Program-made: the position numbers and the translations under genes
Shown: in pieces, positions 13,999 through 24,337 of the stretch
Layout: each line of letters opens with the position of its first letter
Position numbering within the stretch: position 1 is the stretch's first letter
Notes under the pieces: generated by a model
The model's input: the letters and a program-made list of their open reading frames with translations, nothing else
Told to the model about the DNA's origin: nothing
The model's database searches: none
Virus record (IMG/VR): IMGVR_UViG_3300001533_000041
Coordinates: 1-27,600 of that record
Direction: 5' to 3' (one strand)
DNA: 27,600 nt
Origin: a virus

Positions 13999-16502
13999 TG
14001 CCTAGAATCACTACAACCTACCCTGACCTTACTGGTGGAGTCTCTCAACAGCCTGCTGCTACTCGCTTGCCCAACCAGTGTGAAGAGCAGATCAACGCTG
14101 TTCCTTCCATGATTGAGGGATTGGTCAAGCGAAACCCAACAGAACATGTCTCTAGGGTTGTAGAGGACACTGAGGCAGATCCACTGGTAAACCTTGTGAT
14201 CAAGAAATCTTGGTTCTACGAGACAGTAAAAAGAGATGACACAGAACGCTACACGATCTGTCTGACTGATGATCCTGATGAACCTGTGATTGTTCTTGAT
14301 GCTGAAACTGGTGTAAAGCAAGCGGTAGATTTTAAAAGAGCAGACAACTTTAGTGCTGCCACTGATATTGCAACTTATCTTGATACAGCCACCGTTACTG
14401 GAAAGAAAGCAAGACACCAGATTCTGAATGTTGGTGATGTCTACTTTCTGCTGAACAAAGATACAGTAGTAACTGATACTGCTGTTAGTGCTACTGCTGC
14501 TCTGTCCTCAGATCATCTTCTGTGGGTGAAGACTGCTGTTTCTAATGGTACTTACACTGTTACCTTTGAAGACACAGACGGAGACACCAGAGAGTTTGTC
14601 GCTACTCACATTTATGATGCATCCTCGTCAGTAAACATTAGCACTTCAGATATTGTGTCTGCTTTGATTCAAGCCGCTTCCACTGCTGATGGTTCTTTGC
14701 CTTTAACGGTTGGAGATATTGAAGTAGACGCTCCTGACAAAGCATCTGACGGATACACCCCAGCCAACGCAGCAACCTTCACAAACCTTGGCTCTGTCCT
14801 TGTGTCCAATCTTCCCATCACAGGAGTCTCTGACTCTGGTGGTGACGAACTGATGATTGCTGTGTCTGACAGGGTAGAAGAGTTCAGTCGGCTTCCCCCA
14901 AAGGCTCCAGAAAATCACAAGGTGCTTGTTGAAGGTAATCCAGAATCAGAAGTTGATGACTACTGGGTTAAGTATACCGATGGTCGTTGGGTAGAAACAC
15001 TCGGTCCCGAACTGAACATCAACTTCACTTCGACCACTATGCCTGTGCTGTTGGTTCGTGAATCCGATGGTACATTCTTGTGTGGTCCCGGCTCACAAAC
15101 TATTACTGAGTTCAACACTCTGGGATTCTTCTGGACTCCTAGACAAGTCGGCTCAGACCTAACTAACCCGTTCCCTTCATTCCTCGACAAGACCATCAGC
15201 GGTATGTCGTTCTTTAAGAACCGCCTACTGTTCCTTTCCGAAGACAGTCAGATTCTAAGTGAAACCGGGGAGGTCTTTAACTTCTTCAGAACCACTACTG
15301 CTTCCTTGCCTGAATCTGATCCTATTGACATTACCGCTGGTGGTCAGGCTGTTGCTAAGATGAAGGTGGCTATTCCCTTTGCTGACCGTCTTATCTCCTT
15401 TAGTGAACTGCAACAGTTCTCTACTCAGGGCGAATTGATCCTGACTCCACAGACAGCAAGCATTGTCAAAACAACTGAATATGAAGTTGATGTTGATGTT
15501 GCTCCTGTTATTGCTGGCTCTAGTTTGTTCTTTGTGTTCCCCAGAGGGGACAAAGCAGGAATCAAGGAATACTTCAAAGTCAATGAGAACGATGTTCAAT
15601 TTAATGCAAATGATGTCACAGTTCAGGTTCCCTATTACATCAATGGGCCTGTACGCAAGATGGCAGCAAGCACCCATGAAAACTTCTTGTTCGTTTCAAC
15701 AGAAAATGATGATGACTTGCTCTACGGATTCAAGTGGACCGAAGGGCAGGACTCAAGAATTCAAAGTGCTTGGTTCAAGTTTGAGTTTGATGGTGCTGTT
15801 GTGTGCCATCATTGGTTCGTAGAGTCTAAACTGTATCTGTTGGTGCTTCGTGACGGTGCTACTTATCTCGAAAAGATGGAACTCCGCGACGGGCTGACTG
15901 ACACAGGACTAGACTTTGTAATTCATCTGGATAGAAAGGTGCTACTAAGTGGTGGAACTTACGACTCGGCAACTGATCGGACGACATATACATTTGACCA
16001 GTATGCACCCGATTCAGTCGAAGTTGTGGACTCTACTTGTGCCGTGCTAGACATCGGCAGTACCACTAGTACCTCCATTCTTATGAAGGGCAATACTACT
16101 GGTAAGACATTGTATGCAGGGATTCCCTACACAATGTCCTATACTGTATCTGAACCTGTGTTGAAGCGACCTAGCCAAAGAGGTGGATATGAACTCATCT
16201 CTAGTGGTCGCCACCAGATTCGCTATATGTCTGTAGTTTATGATCGGACTGGACACTTTAAAGTCACAGTAACACCAGAAAACCGAACTGCTATTGAATA
16301 CTCTTTCCCTTCCTACACGGCATCAACGATTGATTCAAAACTTGGATCAGTGAAGTTGCTTGATGGTACGGCCCGGTTTCCTGTATTTGCCAGAAGCAGA
16401 GAAGCAAACATTGTGATCTCTAGTGATTCACCTGCTCCTGCTAAGATTCAGTCCATTGATTTTGAAGCAACCTATTACACCAAATTCCAACGACAGTTTT
16501 AA
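13998..16502 (+). CDS. Tail tubular protein B (T7 gp12-like nozzle)
   Basis: 834 residues (T7 gp12 has 794). It builds the hexameric tail nozzle through which DNA passes. The N terminus DLTGGVSQQPAATRLPNQCEE followed by NAVPSMIEGLVKRNPTEHV is a hallmark of the family; further conserved parts are FFKNRLLFLSEDSQILSETG and FNFFRTTTASLPESDPID in the middle and beta-rich repeats to the end. Its start overlaps the gp11-like stop, and its end touches the gp13-like ATG (TAAATG), so these are translated in series. Confidence 0.96.
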   Translation: MPRITTTYPDLTGGVSQQPAATRLPNQCEEQINAVPSMIEGLVKRNPTEHVSRVVEDTEADPLVNLVIKKSWFYETVKRDDTERYTICLTDDPDEPVIVLDAETGVKQAVDFKRADNFSAATDIATYLDTATVTGKKARHQILNVGDVYFLLNKDTVVTDTAVSATAALSSDHLLWVKTAVSNGTYTVTFEDTDGDTREFVATHIYDASSSVNISTSDIVSALIQAASTADGSLPLTVGDIEVDAPDKASDGYTPANAATFTNLGSVLVSNLPITGVSDSGGDELMIAVSDRVEEFSRLPPKAPENHKVLVEGNPESEVDDYWVKYTDGRWVETLGPELNINFTSTTMPVLLVRESDGTFLCGPGSQTITEFNTLGFFWTPRQVGSDLTNPFPSFLDKTISGMSFFKNRLLFLSEDSQILSETGEVFNFFRTTTASLPESDPIDITAGGQAVAKMKVAIPFADRLISFSELQQFSTQGELILTPQTASIVKTTEYEVDVDVAPVIAGSSLFFVFPRGDKAGIKEYFKVNENDVQFNANDVTVQVPYYINGPVRKMAASTHENFLFVSTENDDDLLYGFKWTEGQDSRIQSAWFKFEFDGAVVCHHWFVESKLYLLVLRDGATYLEKMELRDGLTDTGLDFVIHLDRKVLLSGGTYDSATDRTTYTFDQYAPDSVEVVDSTCAVLDIGSTTSTSILMKGNTTGKTLYAGIPYTMSYTVSEPVLKRPSQRGGYELISSGRHQIRYMSVVYDRTGHFKVTVTPENRTAIEYSFPSYTASTIDSKLGSVKLLDGTARFPVFARSREANIVISSDSPAPAKIQSIDFEATYYTKFQRQF

Positions 16503-16916
16503 ATGCACAAAAGATTGAGTGTTATTGGTGATGTCGCTCATCTCTCTAGTAGATTGCGTAAAGCAGACAGAATGGAGGTAGAAGCCCTAGGCTTCACACC
16601 GTTCAGTGCTTTAATGCAGGGACATCTAGGAGATCACTGTTGGACTGTAGAGTTTGATGGTGAGGCTGTGTGTATGTATGGAGTGAACAAGGGTCTGGTG
16701 TGGCTACTAGGATCTGACAGGCTCCTAGATAATAAAATTAGATTTGCTCGGCAGTCGCTTATCGAAAGAGATCGGCTGCTTTCTATGTATCCTGTACTAA
16801 CCAATGTTGTACACTTAAATAATACAGTCCATGTTCGCTGGCTGAAATGGCTAGGTGCGGAGTTTGGACAGATTCATAACGAGTTTCAGGAGTTTAAACT
16901 ATGTGTAGCCCCGTAG
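16503..16916 (+). CDS. Internal virion protein A (T7 gp13-like)
   Basis: 137 residues, one less than T7 gp13. The order LGDHCWTVEFDGEAVCMYGV, a helix with LIERDRLLSMYPVL, TNVVHLNNTVHVRWLKWLGAEF resembles T7 gp13 and looks like an acetyltransferase (GNAT)-type fold. T7 gp13 is needed for correct virion assembly. The ATG follows the preceding stop with no spacer and no ribosome binding site, so translation probably depends on reinitiation. The 3' end overlaps the next gene by 16 bases. Confidence 0.87.
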   Translation: MHKRLSVIGDVAHLSSRLRKADRMEVEALGFTPFSALMQGHLGDHCWTVEFDGEAVCMYGVNKGLVWLLGSDRLLDNKIRFARQSLIERDRLLSMYPVLTNVVHLNNTVHVRWLKWLGAEFGQIHNEFQEFKLCVAP

Positions 16917-17566
16917 CAGCAGGGATGGGCATGCTAGCCGGTGGCTCGTCGGCCTTGCAGATTGCAGGGGCTAGACAAGCCGGTAGAGCCAACAACGCTT
17001 ACGCAGATCAACAGCAAGAAGCCCTCAACGAAGACTACAGACGACAGGTAGACTACCAACAGCGTCTTGGTGCTTTTCAAAACCAACAGTATCAGCAAAC
17101 AACTCAATCGGCTCTGGGCAATCTTGCGTTTCAGACCACTGGTGCTTTGACTCAGGCTTCTCAGGTAGACCGGGCCACTTCTGTTCAACTTAGGCAGATC
17201 CAAAGAAACTACACTCAGGCCCAATCACTACAGAAACAGACAGCGGCTGAGTCTGGCACTACTGGTCAGTCTCTGAATGCTTTGATGATGCATATTGATG
17301 CAGACAGACTCCAGAACGAGCAGGCTGTTGCACAAAGCAGAGATGCTACTCAGAACAACATCTTTAATCAGATTCAAGGAATGTACTCACAGACTCAAGA
17401 TCTTATCAATCAGGCTATGCCTGCTCCTATGGCTCCCATTGGCCTACCTCAGCAGGTTCAGCGTCAGAGGCTTCCCGGTTATCTGCCTGCGTTCTTCTCT
17501 GGTGCTTCGGCTGGTTTGTCCGCTGCACAACAGCAGGGCATGTTTGACTACACTGGAGATCCATAA
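16901..17566 (+). CDS. Internal virion protein B (T7 gp14-like)
   Basis: 221 residues (T7 gp14 has 196). A Gly/Ala-rich hydrophobic N terminus (MCSPVAAGMGMLAGGSSALQ) is followed by a long, glutamine- and alanine-rich helical region. In T7 this protein leaves the virion at infection and forms a pore in the outer membrane, and the hydrophobic N terminus fits that. ATG 16901 has GGAG 9 bases upstream within the preceding gene. Its stop overlaps the gp15-like start (TAATG). Confidence 0.92.
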   Translation: MCSPVAAGMGMLAGGSSALQIAGARQAGRANNAYADQQQEALNEDYRRQVDYQQRLGAFQNQQYQQTTQSALGNLAFQTTGALTQASQVDRATSVQLRQIQRNYTQAQSLQKQTAAESGTTGQSLNALMMHIDADRLQNEQAVAQSRDATQNNIFNQIQGMYSQTQDLINQAMPAPMAPIGLPQQVQRQRLPGYLPAFFSGASAGLSAAQQQGMFDYTGDP

Positions 17567-19557
17567 TGTCTAGGCCGTTTATTAACTCTGATACTCAGAT
17601 GCAAACGCCGGGAGTCGAAAACAACAGACCTTCTGTGTTTGTTCGTCCCGGCAACACCGATGCTCCTGCTGCTCCCATGCCTGTTGTTCCTCCTGCTCCA
17701 CCGGACAGAGGGATTGGTCAGGATCTTGCAGAGTTTGGACAGGCTTTCGGTCAGTTGTCTAACACTGTTGGCAGCATCTTGATCGACCGCTCTAATCAGG
17801 AGATGCGAGCCAAGGCTGAGACTGCATACAACGAGATTGTAGCATCAGGCAAAACCAGTATTGATGAAACTCTACATCCTTGGGTTACTGTTTCTCACCA
17901 GAGAGCCAAGGGCTACCGCCAGTCTGTACAGGATTCCCAGAATTACACCAAGTGGGTAGAAGATACTTACTTGGCTGAGGGGGCTGACATTGGCTCCTTT
18001 GATGTTGATTCTTTTAAACAGCAATCAGAAGCATGGTGGGCTCAGAACGGAACAGCCGCTTCTGACAATGTTTTCTACCGGCATTCCTACTCAGAGTATG
18101 CTGCTAAAACTATTAACAGAACCACTGAAGCGGCAAGCAATGCTGTGGATATTCGGCTTCGTTCAGAGTTCAAAGAGAACACATACGGAACAGCCGTTGA
18201 AGCCTTTGCTGCTGGGGATATGGAAGTAATCGACGACATTGCCATGAATGCTCCTGCGTCTGGATTGATTAGCAACAAAGAAGTAAAGAAACTGCTTCTT
18301 GATGCGCTTGATGCTTCTCAGACTACAGATCTTGGTGTCATTAATCACCTGTCATCTTACAAGTTCTGGAGTCCTGACGAAAGGATTGCTCTTCAAAACC
18401 TAAGAACAGGCACAGCACAGCGACTTATCCAGTCTGTCCAGAAAGTCTCTGAAGGAACTGCTTTTTTGAGAGGTATGTATCTTCAGAGCATGCCTCTCAC
18501 TCATCCGGAAGGCCCTGCCTATGCTCTCTATGCTGCGATGGATCGGAACTTTAAAAATGCAGTTACTCCTGAAATGGATGAACTCCAAGACGAACTCCTA
18601 AAGGCTGGCTTTGATGCTAAGTTTACTAGAACTGAAGTTGTTGGCGATAATCACATCTTGTACTTGGAAGTGGATGGAGTGGAATATCCCTTCTCTCAGC
18701 AGCCCCAAAAGGCTCTGGAAGAAGCCTTCATGACTTACCTCTCATATAATGTGGCTCAACTTCTAGAAAATCGTGATGCTTCACTAGACAATATTCTAAC
18801 TCTGGCACAAAGCCTAGGACTCAGAGAAGAACTGTTCGATGATCCAAGTCTAGCAGGGTTTATTGAGGAAAATGTTTATTCCTTCCTAGCCAGCGATGAA
18901 AATGACATATATTATTTAGATAATCTAGTAAGGAAGTTGGGACCAAGACACGCCTTTGATGTTATTCCTAAGGGATCAGAAGAGGATATGCTGTTTGTTG
19001 GTCTGCTGGCAAATGGTGGGGGAGAAAGAAAACTTGCTTATTCTGTAGCCAATGATCCTCTTAAGAGACGCCTTCTTACTGTGGCCTTTGCAGAGTTTAA
19101 AGGCATTATGGATGTTGAAGATGCTGCTTATGCTGCTGCTCAGGTTCTGGCTGAGGTGGGCAACGGACTTCATCGGGATGGTGATGATTTTAGACGGACA
19201 ATCGATAAGGTTCGCAAATCTTTGTACAGCAAAAAGTTTCCCAATGTCTTGAGGAGACACCTAGAGAACTACTCGTGGGCGTGGTTCTCTAATGAAAGAG
19301 ATATAACCAAAGAACTTCAGAGAATGGAAGAGGTAGCAGGAGTCCAAATTCAATCAGTGCATGAGAACCAAAACGGAGAGACCATGGTTACTTATGATCT
19401 TGCCCCTGGTGGACTTCCTGTAACTAAGCGTTTGGATGCTTGGGTTGCTGAAATTTGGGAAAGAGAAAATGGTAGCGAGTACCAAGGCATTCAAGCACAG
19501 TTGGCTAAACATCAAGAAGAGTTGTCCAAGGTTTCTGGCTACAAAGACCTTAGATAA
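17566..19557 (+). CDS. Internal virion protein C (T7 gp15-like)
   Basis: 663 residues (T7 gp15 has 747). The N terminus has a proline-rich linker (APAAPMPVVPPAPPDRG), then a predominantly helical body with many acidic residues. Position between gp14-like and gp16-like genes, size and helical nature identify it. In T7, gp15 and gp16 form the periplasmic channel and motor that begin pulling DNA into the cell. It starts at TAATG. I see no catalytic motif. Confidence 0.92.
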   Translation: MSRPFINSDTQMQTPGVENNRPSVFVRPGNTDAPAAPMPVVPPAPPDRGIGQDLAEFGQAFGQLSNTVGSILIDRSNQEMRAKAETAYNEIVASGKTSIDETLHPWVTVSHQRAKGYRQSVQDSQNYTKWVEDTYLAEGADIGSFDVDSFKQQSEAWWAQNGTAASDNVFYRHSYSEYAAKTINRTTEAASNAVDIRLRSEFKENTYGTAVEAFAAGDMEVIDDIAMNAPASGLISNKEVKKLLLDALDASQTTDLGVINHLSSYKFWSPDERIALQNLRTGTAQRLIQSVQKVSEGTAFLRGMYLQSMPLTHPEGPAYALYAAMDRNFKNAVTPEMDELQDELLKAGFDAKFTRTEVVGDNHILYLEVDGVEYPFSQQPQKALEEAFMTYLSYNVAQLLENRDASLDNILTLAQSLGLREELFDDPSLAGFIEENVYSFLASDENDIYYLDNLVRKLGPRHAFDVIPKGSEEDMLFVGLLANGGGERKLAYSVANDPLKRRLLTVAFAEFKGIMDVEDAAYAAAQVLAEVGNGLHRDGDDFRRTIDKVRKSLYSKKFPNVLRRHLENYSWAWFSNERDITKELQRMEEVAGVQIQSVHENQNGETMVTYDLAPGGLPVTKRLDAWVAEIWERENGSEYQGIQAQLAKHQEELSKVSGYKDLR

Positions 19558-19580
19558 GAACTAACAGAGCAAACCAAAAT

Positions 19581-19793
19581 GTGGCACAGGCGAGGGGCAG
19601 AGTACCAGAGCCCAATATTGTGTATGTGCCTAGCAACATGGAACACCTCCGAGAACTCTTCAACAAGATTGAAAAACTCAGGCCTGAAAAAGAGAGACTG
19701 GAAAGAAGTTTTGGCTACCGAGTATACAACATTGAGCAATCAAGATTTGCTGAGCCTGAAGAGGTAGTTGATTATAAAGGGGTAGTCGAATGA
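19581..19793 (+). CDS. Hypothetical protein between internal virion genes, 70 residues
   Basis: A small charged protein with a likely coiled coil (MEHLRELFNKIEKLRPEKER, residues 20-39), then a short beta-like part and an acidic end. I recognise no family. The start is uncertain: GTG 19581 lacks a good ribosome binding site, and ATG 19638 is an alternative. Its stop overlaps the ATG of the gp16-like gene (ATGA), and its last codons hold the AAGGGG used by that gene. T7 has nothing between genes 15 and 16, so this is an insertion relative to T7. Confidence 0.6.
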   Translation: MAQARGRVPEPNIVYVPSNMEHLRELFNKIEKLRPEKERLERSFGYRVYNIEQSRFAEPEEVVDYKGVVE

Positions 19794-22700
19794 AAGATCT
19801 AGAATATCAATCAACACTAGCCCAGACCGTAGGGATTCCTGCTCCTCCTGTTTATGTTCCTAAAGAAAACGAAGAGGGCTCCTTTGGTCGCTCCTTCCGT
19901 GCAGCCTTTGATGATTCTTTGCATAGCGGTGCTACTTCTCTTCAGAAAATTATGTCTGCTGTATCTGGGGAACCTCTGCCTGCCGGTCCCAGCATGGACC
20001 TAGATCGGGCTCTGGAACTTGGTTGGACCGAAGATCAGTTTGTCGAATATAAACTGAACAATGAGAACATGCTGGACTACGAACGACTGACCTTTAGCAT
20101 TGCTAACCAGCAGCGGATGGCTGAATCTTCAGTCGGGGCTTTAACTGGTGGCCTTGCTGGTGAACTGCTAAACCCCCTGTACATCCCTACCTACTTTGTT
20201 GGTGCTGGCTTTGTTCGCACTGGTGTCGCTGGCACGGCTCGTCTGGTAAACGCAGGACGCTCTGCTAAGAGTTTCAGGGCTGCATCTGCTCTTCGACATG
20301 CTGCTCAGGCTTCTGCTACTGTGGCTCCCTTTGAAGCCATCAGAGCGAACGCAGACATCACTTACACGGCAACTGATGCTGCTCTGGCTACGGGCTTTGC
20401 TGGAGTTCTGGGTGGCACTGTAGGGGCAGCGTTCCCGACCACTTCTTACAACTCTTGGAAGCAGTTTCTGAGTCGTAAGGCTCTCAGAGATCAAGCAGTA
20501 AAAGAAGGGCTGACTCCTCGCTACTACACCAACTGGGCAGTAAGACAGCGACTGACTGGTGGAGAGTCTCTTGGTGTTACTTTGTTCACTGCTGACGGAC
20601 AGGTCAAGCGGGCTCTCAATGTAGTCAAGGACAAGGACGGTAACTCGTTCCAAGAAGCCGTGGTTCTAAACAAGGCAGACGAGGCTTCTGTTGCTTACGA
20701 GACAGCAGATGGAAGCCTGTACCTTGGCTCAAAGAACACAAAAAAGGTTACTAAAAAGGGAGTCACCGAGCAGGAAAACAGAACTGTGTATCTGTCTTCT
20801 GAGGCTTCTGAGTTTGTTCAGACTGCCAAGAATCAAGGTAGACAAGTTAGCCTCAAGGTTGAGCAGAACGGTGATATTTCTATTCGGATCAAAGATGGAG
20901 ATGAATGGCTTTCTCCCAGACAGGTGACCGAGAGAGATCCCAAACTCCGCAAGGCTGTGGAAAAGATCTTTGATGAACGGCTTACCAAAGCCAAAGGTCA
21001 GCAGCAAGTAACAGCGGCTAGAGAAGCCAAGATGCTGAAGAATAGAAGAGCCAGAACCAGTGAGTTTGAAACCAATGCCAAGAAGGAAGTTCCTGCTAGG
21101 GATGTTCCAACCACTAAAGCACTGGAAAACAAGGCTGCTTCTATTGTTGATGAAGGATTAAAGAAGGGCAAGTCCTACTCAGAAATCGTTGATGAACTAA
21201 AGAAGGCTGTCAATAGGTCGGTTAAGAATGCTGGTGATCGGGATGATACTCTGAAGAAACTGCTGATGCAGAACGCCAAAAACGCTCGCAGATTCAAGAA
21301 AGAGATTGATGAACTCCTGTCTCGCCCGGTTCAAGGTGACGCTGACGAATTTAGTGTGTCCGGTGATCGCCTGATTACAGAGGACAATGAGTTCAGGGAA
21401 TTGTTCTGGAAGTCTCTTCGCTCTGTGACCAGCAATGTAAACAACCCGGCTGCTGTGAACCGTGGGACTTCAATGGCTATGGATGTTGTTCCGATTCAAA
21501 GCAAGGTTGGTGACCGTTCTATTCAGTTTGATTTCACTGGTCCTGCTCGTCGTGTTACCAGAGTTTTAGACGATCCTGACCTGATTGCCGAAGCCTACAC
21601 TGCTAAAACTGGAAAGACTAGTTCAGATAGCCTGTGGTCACTCAAAACTGTCGATGCTGATGGAAATGTTGTGTATATTCCGATTGACAAAATCGACAAG
21701 TTAAACCGATTTGCACAAATGCTCGATCAAATTAAACTTGAGAAGATCGACCAACCTTGGCTTCTCTACAACTTTATGGGCAAGATTCCTTACGCTAAGG
21801 CTCTGTTCCAGTCGGGCATCAGTCGTGTCTTGGCTTCTAAGAACCCAGTGTTCCAGAAGTTCCTTGGCACTATGTTTGAGGACTCCAGCCGACACATCAA
21901 CAACATTAGTGGTGAGATTTCTCAGCACAGAATGAAGCAAGTTGTCATGGCTAAGTTTAGAGCCAACTTTGCTAGTTACCATCAGTTGTGGCGGAACGCT
22001 GGCAACAAGGGAGGCCGTAGAGAGTTTGAGCGTGCTGTTGCTAAGACCGTAAGGGCTCAAGCCGATGGAGTCAAGAGCAGCGATCAGGTTCTTTCTAAGG
22101 CCGCTGAGGACTTTAGCAACGCTATGGAAGCCTTGAGAGAGTTTGGTGTTCACACTGGTCTTGGTGTTGGTGATGACGCTCTCCCTGCTGGCTATGTTCC
22201 TCGCTTTTACCAGTGGGACAGCATCCGAGCAGCCATTAATGCCAAGGGCGAAAGTAATGTTAGAGAACTGCTTACACGCTCTCTGGCTTCTCATTCCATT
22301 AAGAACAGGCTTGCTGGAAAACTGGATGATGCAACTAAGCAAAAAATCCAAAACTGGATTGATTCGCCTACGGCTAAGTCTCAAGAACTGAGAACCATTC
22401 TCAAGGACGCTGGGCTAGAAAAAGAGGCTCTGGTCTGGGATTCGATTACTACTCAGTTAATGGAACTGGCAACAAATACTGGCAAGTTCCGTGCTACTCG
22501 TCACATGGCTCCTGATGCTGATCAGGCTAAAACAGAAACAAGAAAGCGTATTCTTGATATTGTTGGAAACGACGAAGAAGGTAATGCTGTTGCTGATGCT
22601 TCGATCTCGTTCTTGTTCGGTGAAACATCAGACAATCCCCTGAGTATGTTCAACAAGAGATTGTCTCTGGATGAGAACTTGGAATGGGGCGGCATGTCTA

Positions 22701-24337
22701 TGTCAGATATGTTTGTCAATGACCTTGATGACATCATGGAAGTAACGACAAAGAGAACCTTCGGTGCTTCCATATGGAGAGCCATTGGTCAGTATGTCGG
22801 AATGGACATTGAAAAAGGCAAGGTTCAAAGCATGGATGAGTTGGTTCAGTTCATGGAGAAGAACGGACAGGCTCTAACTAAAAACGAACTCAACACACTA
22901 AACATGGCCTACGCAGACATCCTTGGATTTAGTTACAAGGGTGGTGTGCTTGGTAAAGGTCAAGAAGCAATCGACGCAAACACAGACATCTTCTTTGCTC
23001 GTATGTCTAAGTTTATGACCGCTCTAAGAATGGCTACTTCAGGTATTACCCAGACTCCTGAATCTGTCTCCATCTTGACTAACAGTGGTGTCAGGGCTTC
23101 ACTCAACGCCATGCAAGACCACTGGAGTCTGTTTGTTCCCTACTTTGGGAAGCGAGCCTACAGCAAGGGACAGGTCCGTACTGTTGCTCAGGAACTTGAA
23201 TCAATTATCGAAGTGTCTGACTTTATGGACGGACGCATGACAAAGAACATGTACTTCGATTTCGGTGTTGGTCAGTTTGGAGACAGGGCAAGCAAAGCAA
23301 ACATGGCGGCTAATGCTGATGCTGTTCTTGATGGAATGCTTAACCTGTCTCTTCGCAACCCTATTGGTATTCTGACCGTTGAAAATCGTCTTCGTGTTCT
23401 GGCTGCTTCTGCGGCTGCTCATCGGTTTGCTAGACTGGCTACTTCCAAGTCGGAAATCAAAGACTCCTTTTGGAGAAGCAATAGAAGCCGACTAATTTCT
23501 ATGGGGCTGACTGATAAGGACATCTCAGATCTTCAGGTAGAATTCAGTTCTGGGAACGCTGTAAAGTACAGAAAAGGAAAGTTCACAGGCCAGAGATTGA
23601 TGGCTCTAAACTTGGAAAACTGGAAAGATCAAGGGCTGGCTGATCGGTTTGCTGTGGCTATGCAGCGAATGGTAAACCAGCAGATCCACAGACCTAACAT
23701 GGGTGAGTTTAGCCCTTGGATGAACACACCAGTTGGTAGAATCATCATGCAGTTCCGTAGGTTTATGCACACCTCGGTAAACTCATATTTGCACTACAAC
23801 TCTAAGGCGGATATTCGTGATGCTCAGGGTCTAGGCATTGTGGTGTTTGGTTCTATGATGGGCATTCTTCAATGGCACTTGCGTAAGTTGCTTGTTCTTT
23901 CTGGGATCGAAGACGAAGAAAGACGAGAAAAGTACATAAAATACACATGGGGATCAGAAGACGGTAAGACCCTAACCAGTCCTGCTTCTGTGCTTAGAGG
24001 CATTCAGCAATCTCCTGCTCTTGGCAACTGGTTTACAGTTGGTGAGCAGATGGCTAGAATCGCCGGTCTTGAGGATGTATTCCCTGCGGGTGGTGGACCC
24101 ATGCGTGGACACGAACAGATGACAGCCGAACAACTCGGTCCTTCTGTGTCTTGGTTTTACAACAACCTCAAGAACGCAGCAGACACTGTTCGCGGCATAA
24201 AGGATGGATTGTCTGGAGAAGATCCTGAACTGAAGGAGAACTTTAAGGATTTCTTTGAAAACAATGTTCCATTTATTCCTCAGTTTATTCGTACAATCCC
24301 CGGAATTAACAACTACTACGACAGGATTATGAACTAA
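19790..24337 (+). CDS. Internal virion protein D (T7 gp16-like), no visible transglycosylase domain
   Basis: 1515 residues, longer than T7 gp16 (1318). Position, size and the C-terminal region (SPWMNTPVGRIIMQFRRFMH, then FGSMMGILQWHL and GINNYYDR at the end) identify the large DNA-ejection protein that crosses the inner membrane. The N terminus of T7 gp16 is a lytic transglycosylase. Here the first 200 residues are instead Ala/Gly-rich helices (SVGALTGGLAGELLNPLY, ALATGFAGVLGGTVGAAF) and I see no Glu plus S..GA.GLMQ-type motif. A basic, charged region follows (about residues 390-520). ATG 19790 has AAGGGG 7 bases upstream. Confidence 0.93.
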   Translation: MKDLEYQSTLAQTVGIPAPPVYVPKENEEGSFGRSFRAAFDDSLHSGATSLQKIMSAVSGEPLPAGPSMDLDRALELGWTEDQFVEYKLNNENMLDYERLTFSIANQQRMAESSVGALTGGLAGELLNPLYIPTYFVGAGFVRTGVAGTARLVNAGRSAKSFRAASALRHAAQASATVAPFEAIRANADITYTATDAALATGFAGVLGGTVGAAFPTTSYNSWKQFLSRKALRDQAVKEGLTPRYYTNWAVRQRLTGGESLGVTLFTADGQVKRALNVVKDKDGNSFQEAVVLNKADEASVAYETADGSLYLGSKNTKKVTKKGVTEQENRTVYLSSEASEFVQTAKNQGRQVSLKVEQNGDISIRIKDGDEWLSPRQVTERDPKLRKAVEKIFDERLTKAKGQQQVTAAREAKMLKNRRARTSEFETNAKKEVPARDVPTTKALENKAASIVDEGLKKGKSYSEIVDELKKAVNRSVKNAGDRDDTLKKLLMQNAKNARRFKKEIDELLSRPVQGDADEFSVSGDRLITEDNEFRELFWKSLRSVTSNVNNPAAVNRGTSMAMDVVPIQSKVGDRSIQFDFTGPARRVTRVLDDPDLIAEAYTAKTGKTSSDSLWSLKTVDADGNVVYIPIDKIDKLNRFAQMLDQIKLEKIDQPWLLYNFMGKIPYAKALFQSGISRVLASKNPVFQKFLGTMFEDSSRHINNISGEISQHRMKQVVMAKFRANFASYHQLWRNAGNKGGRREFERAVAKTVRAQADGVKSSDQVLSKAAEDFSNAMEALREFGVHTGLGVGDDALPAGYVPRFYQWDSIRAAINAKGESNVRELLTRSLASHSIKNRLAGKLDDATKQKIQNWIDSPTAKSQELRTILKDAGLEKEALVWDSITTQLMELATNTGKFRATRHMAPDADQAKTETRKRILDIVGNDEEGNAVADASISFLFGETSDNPLSMFNKRLSLDENLEWGGMSMSDMFVNDLDDIMEVTTKRTFGASIWRAIGQYVGMDIEKGKVQSMDELVQFMEKNGQALTKNELNTLNMAYADILGFSYKGGVLGKGQEAIDANTDIFFARMSKFMTALRMATSGITQTPESVSILTNSGVRASLNAMQDHWSLFVPYFGKRAYSKGQVRTVAQELESIIEVSDFMDGRMTKNMYFDFGVGQFGDRASKANMAANADAVLDGMLNLSLRNPIGILTVENRLRVLAASAAAHRFARLATSKSEIKDSFWRSNRSRLISMGLTDKDISDLQVEFSSGNAVKYRKGKFTGQRLMALNLENWKDQGLADRFAVAMQRMVNQQIHRPNMGEFSPWMNTPVGRIIMQFRRFMHTSVNSYLHYNSKADIRDAQGLGIVVFGSMMGILQWHLRKLLVLSGIEDEERREKYIKYTWGSEDGKTLTSPASVLRGIQQSPALGNWFTVGEQMARIAGLEDVFPAGGGPMRGHEQMTAEQLGPSVSWFYNNLKNAADTVRGIKDGLSGEDPELKENFKDFFENNVPFIPQFIRTIPGINNYYDRIMN

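Noticed and set aside
21701-22384. 227-residue minus-strand frame inside the gp16-like gene
   Set aside because: Antisense shadow of a long coding sequence; no start signals or domain.
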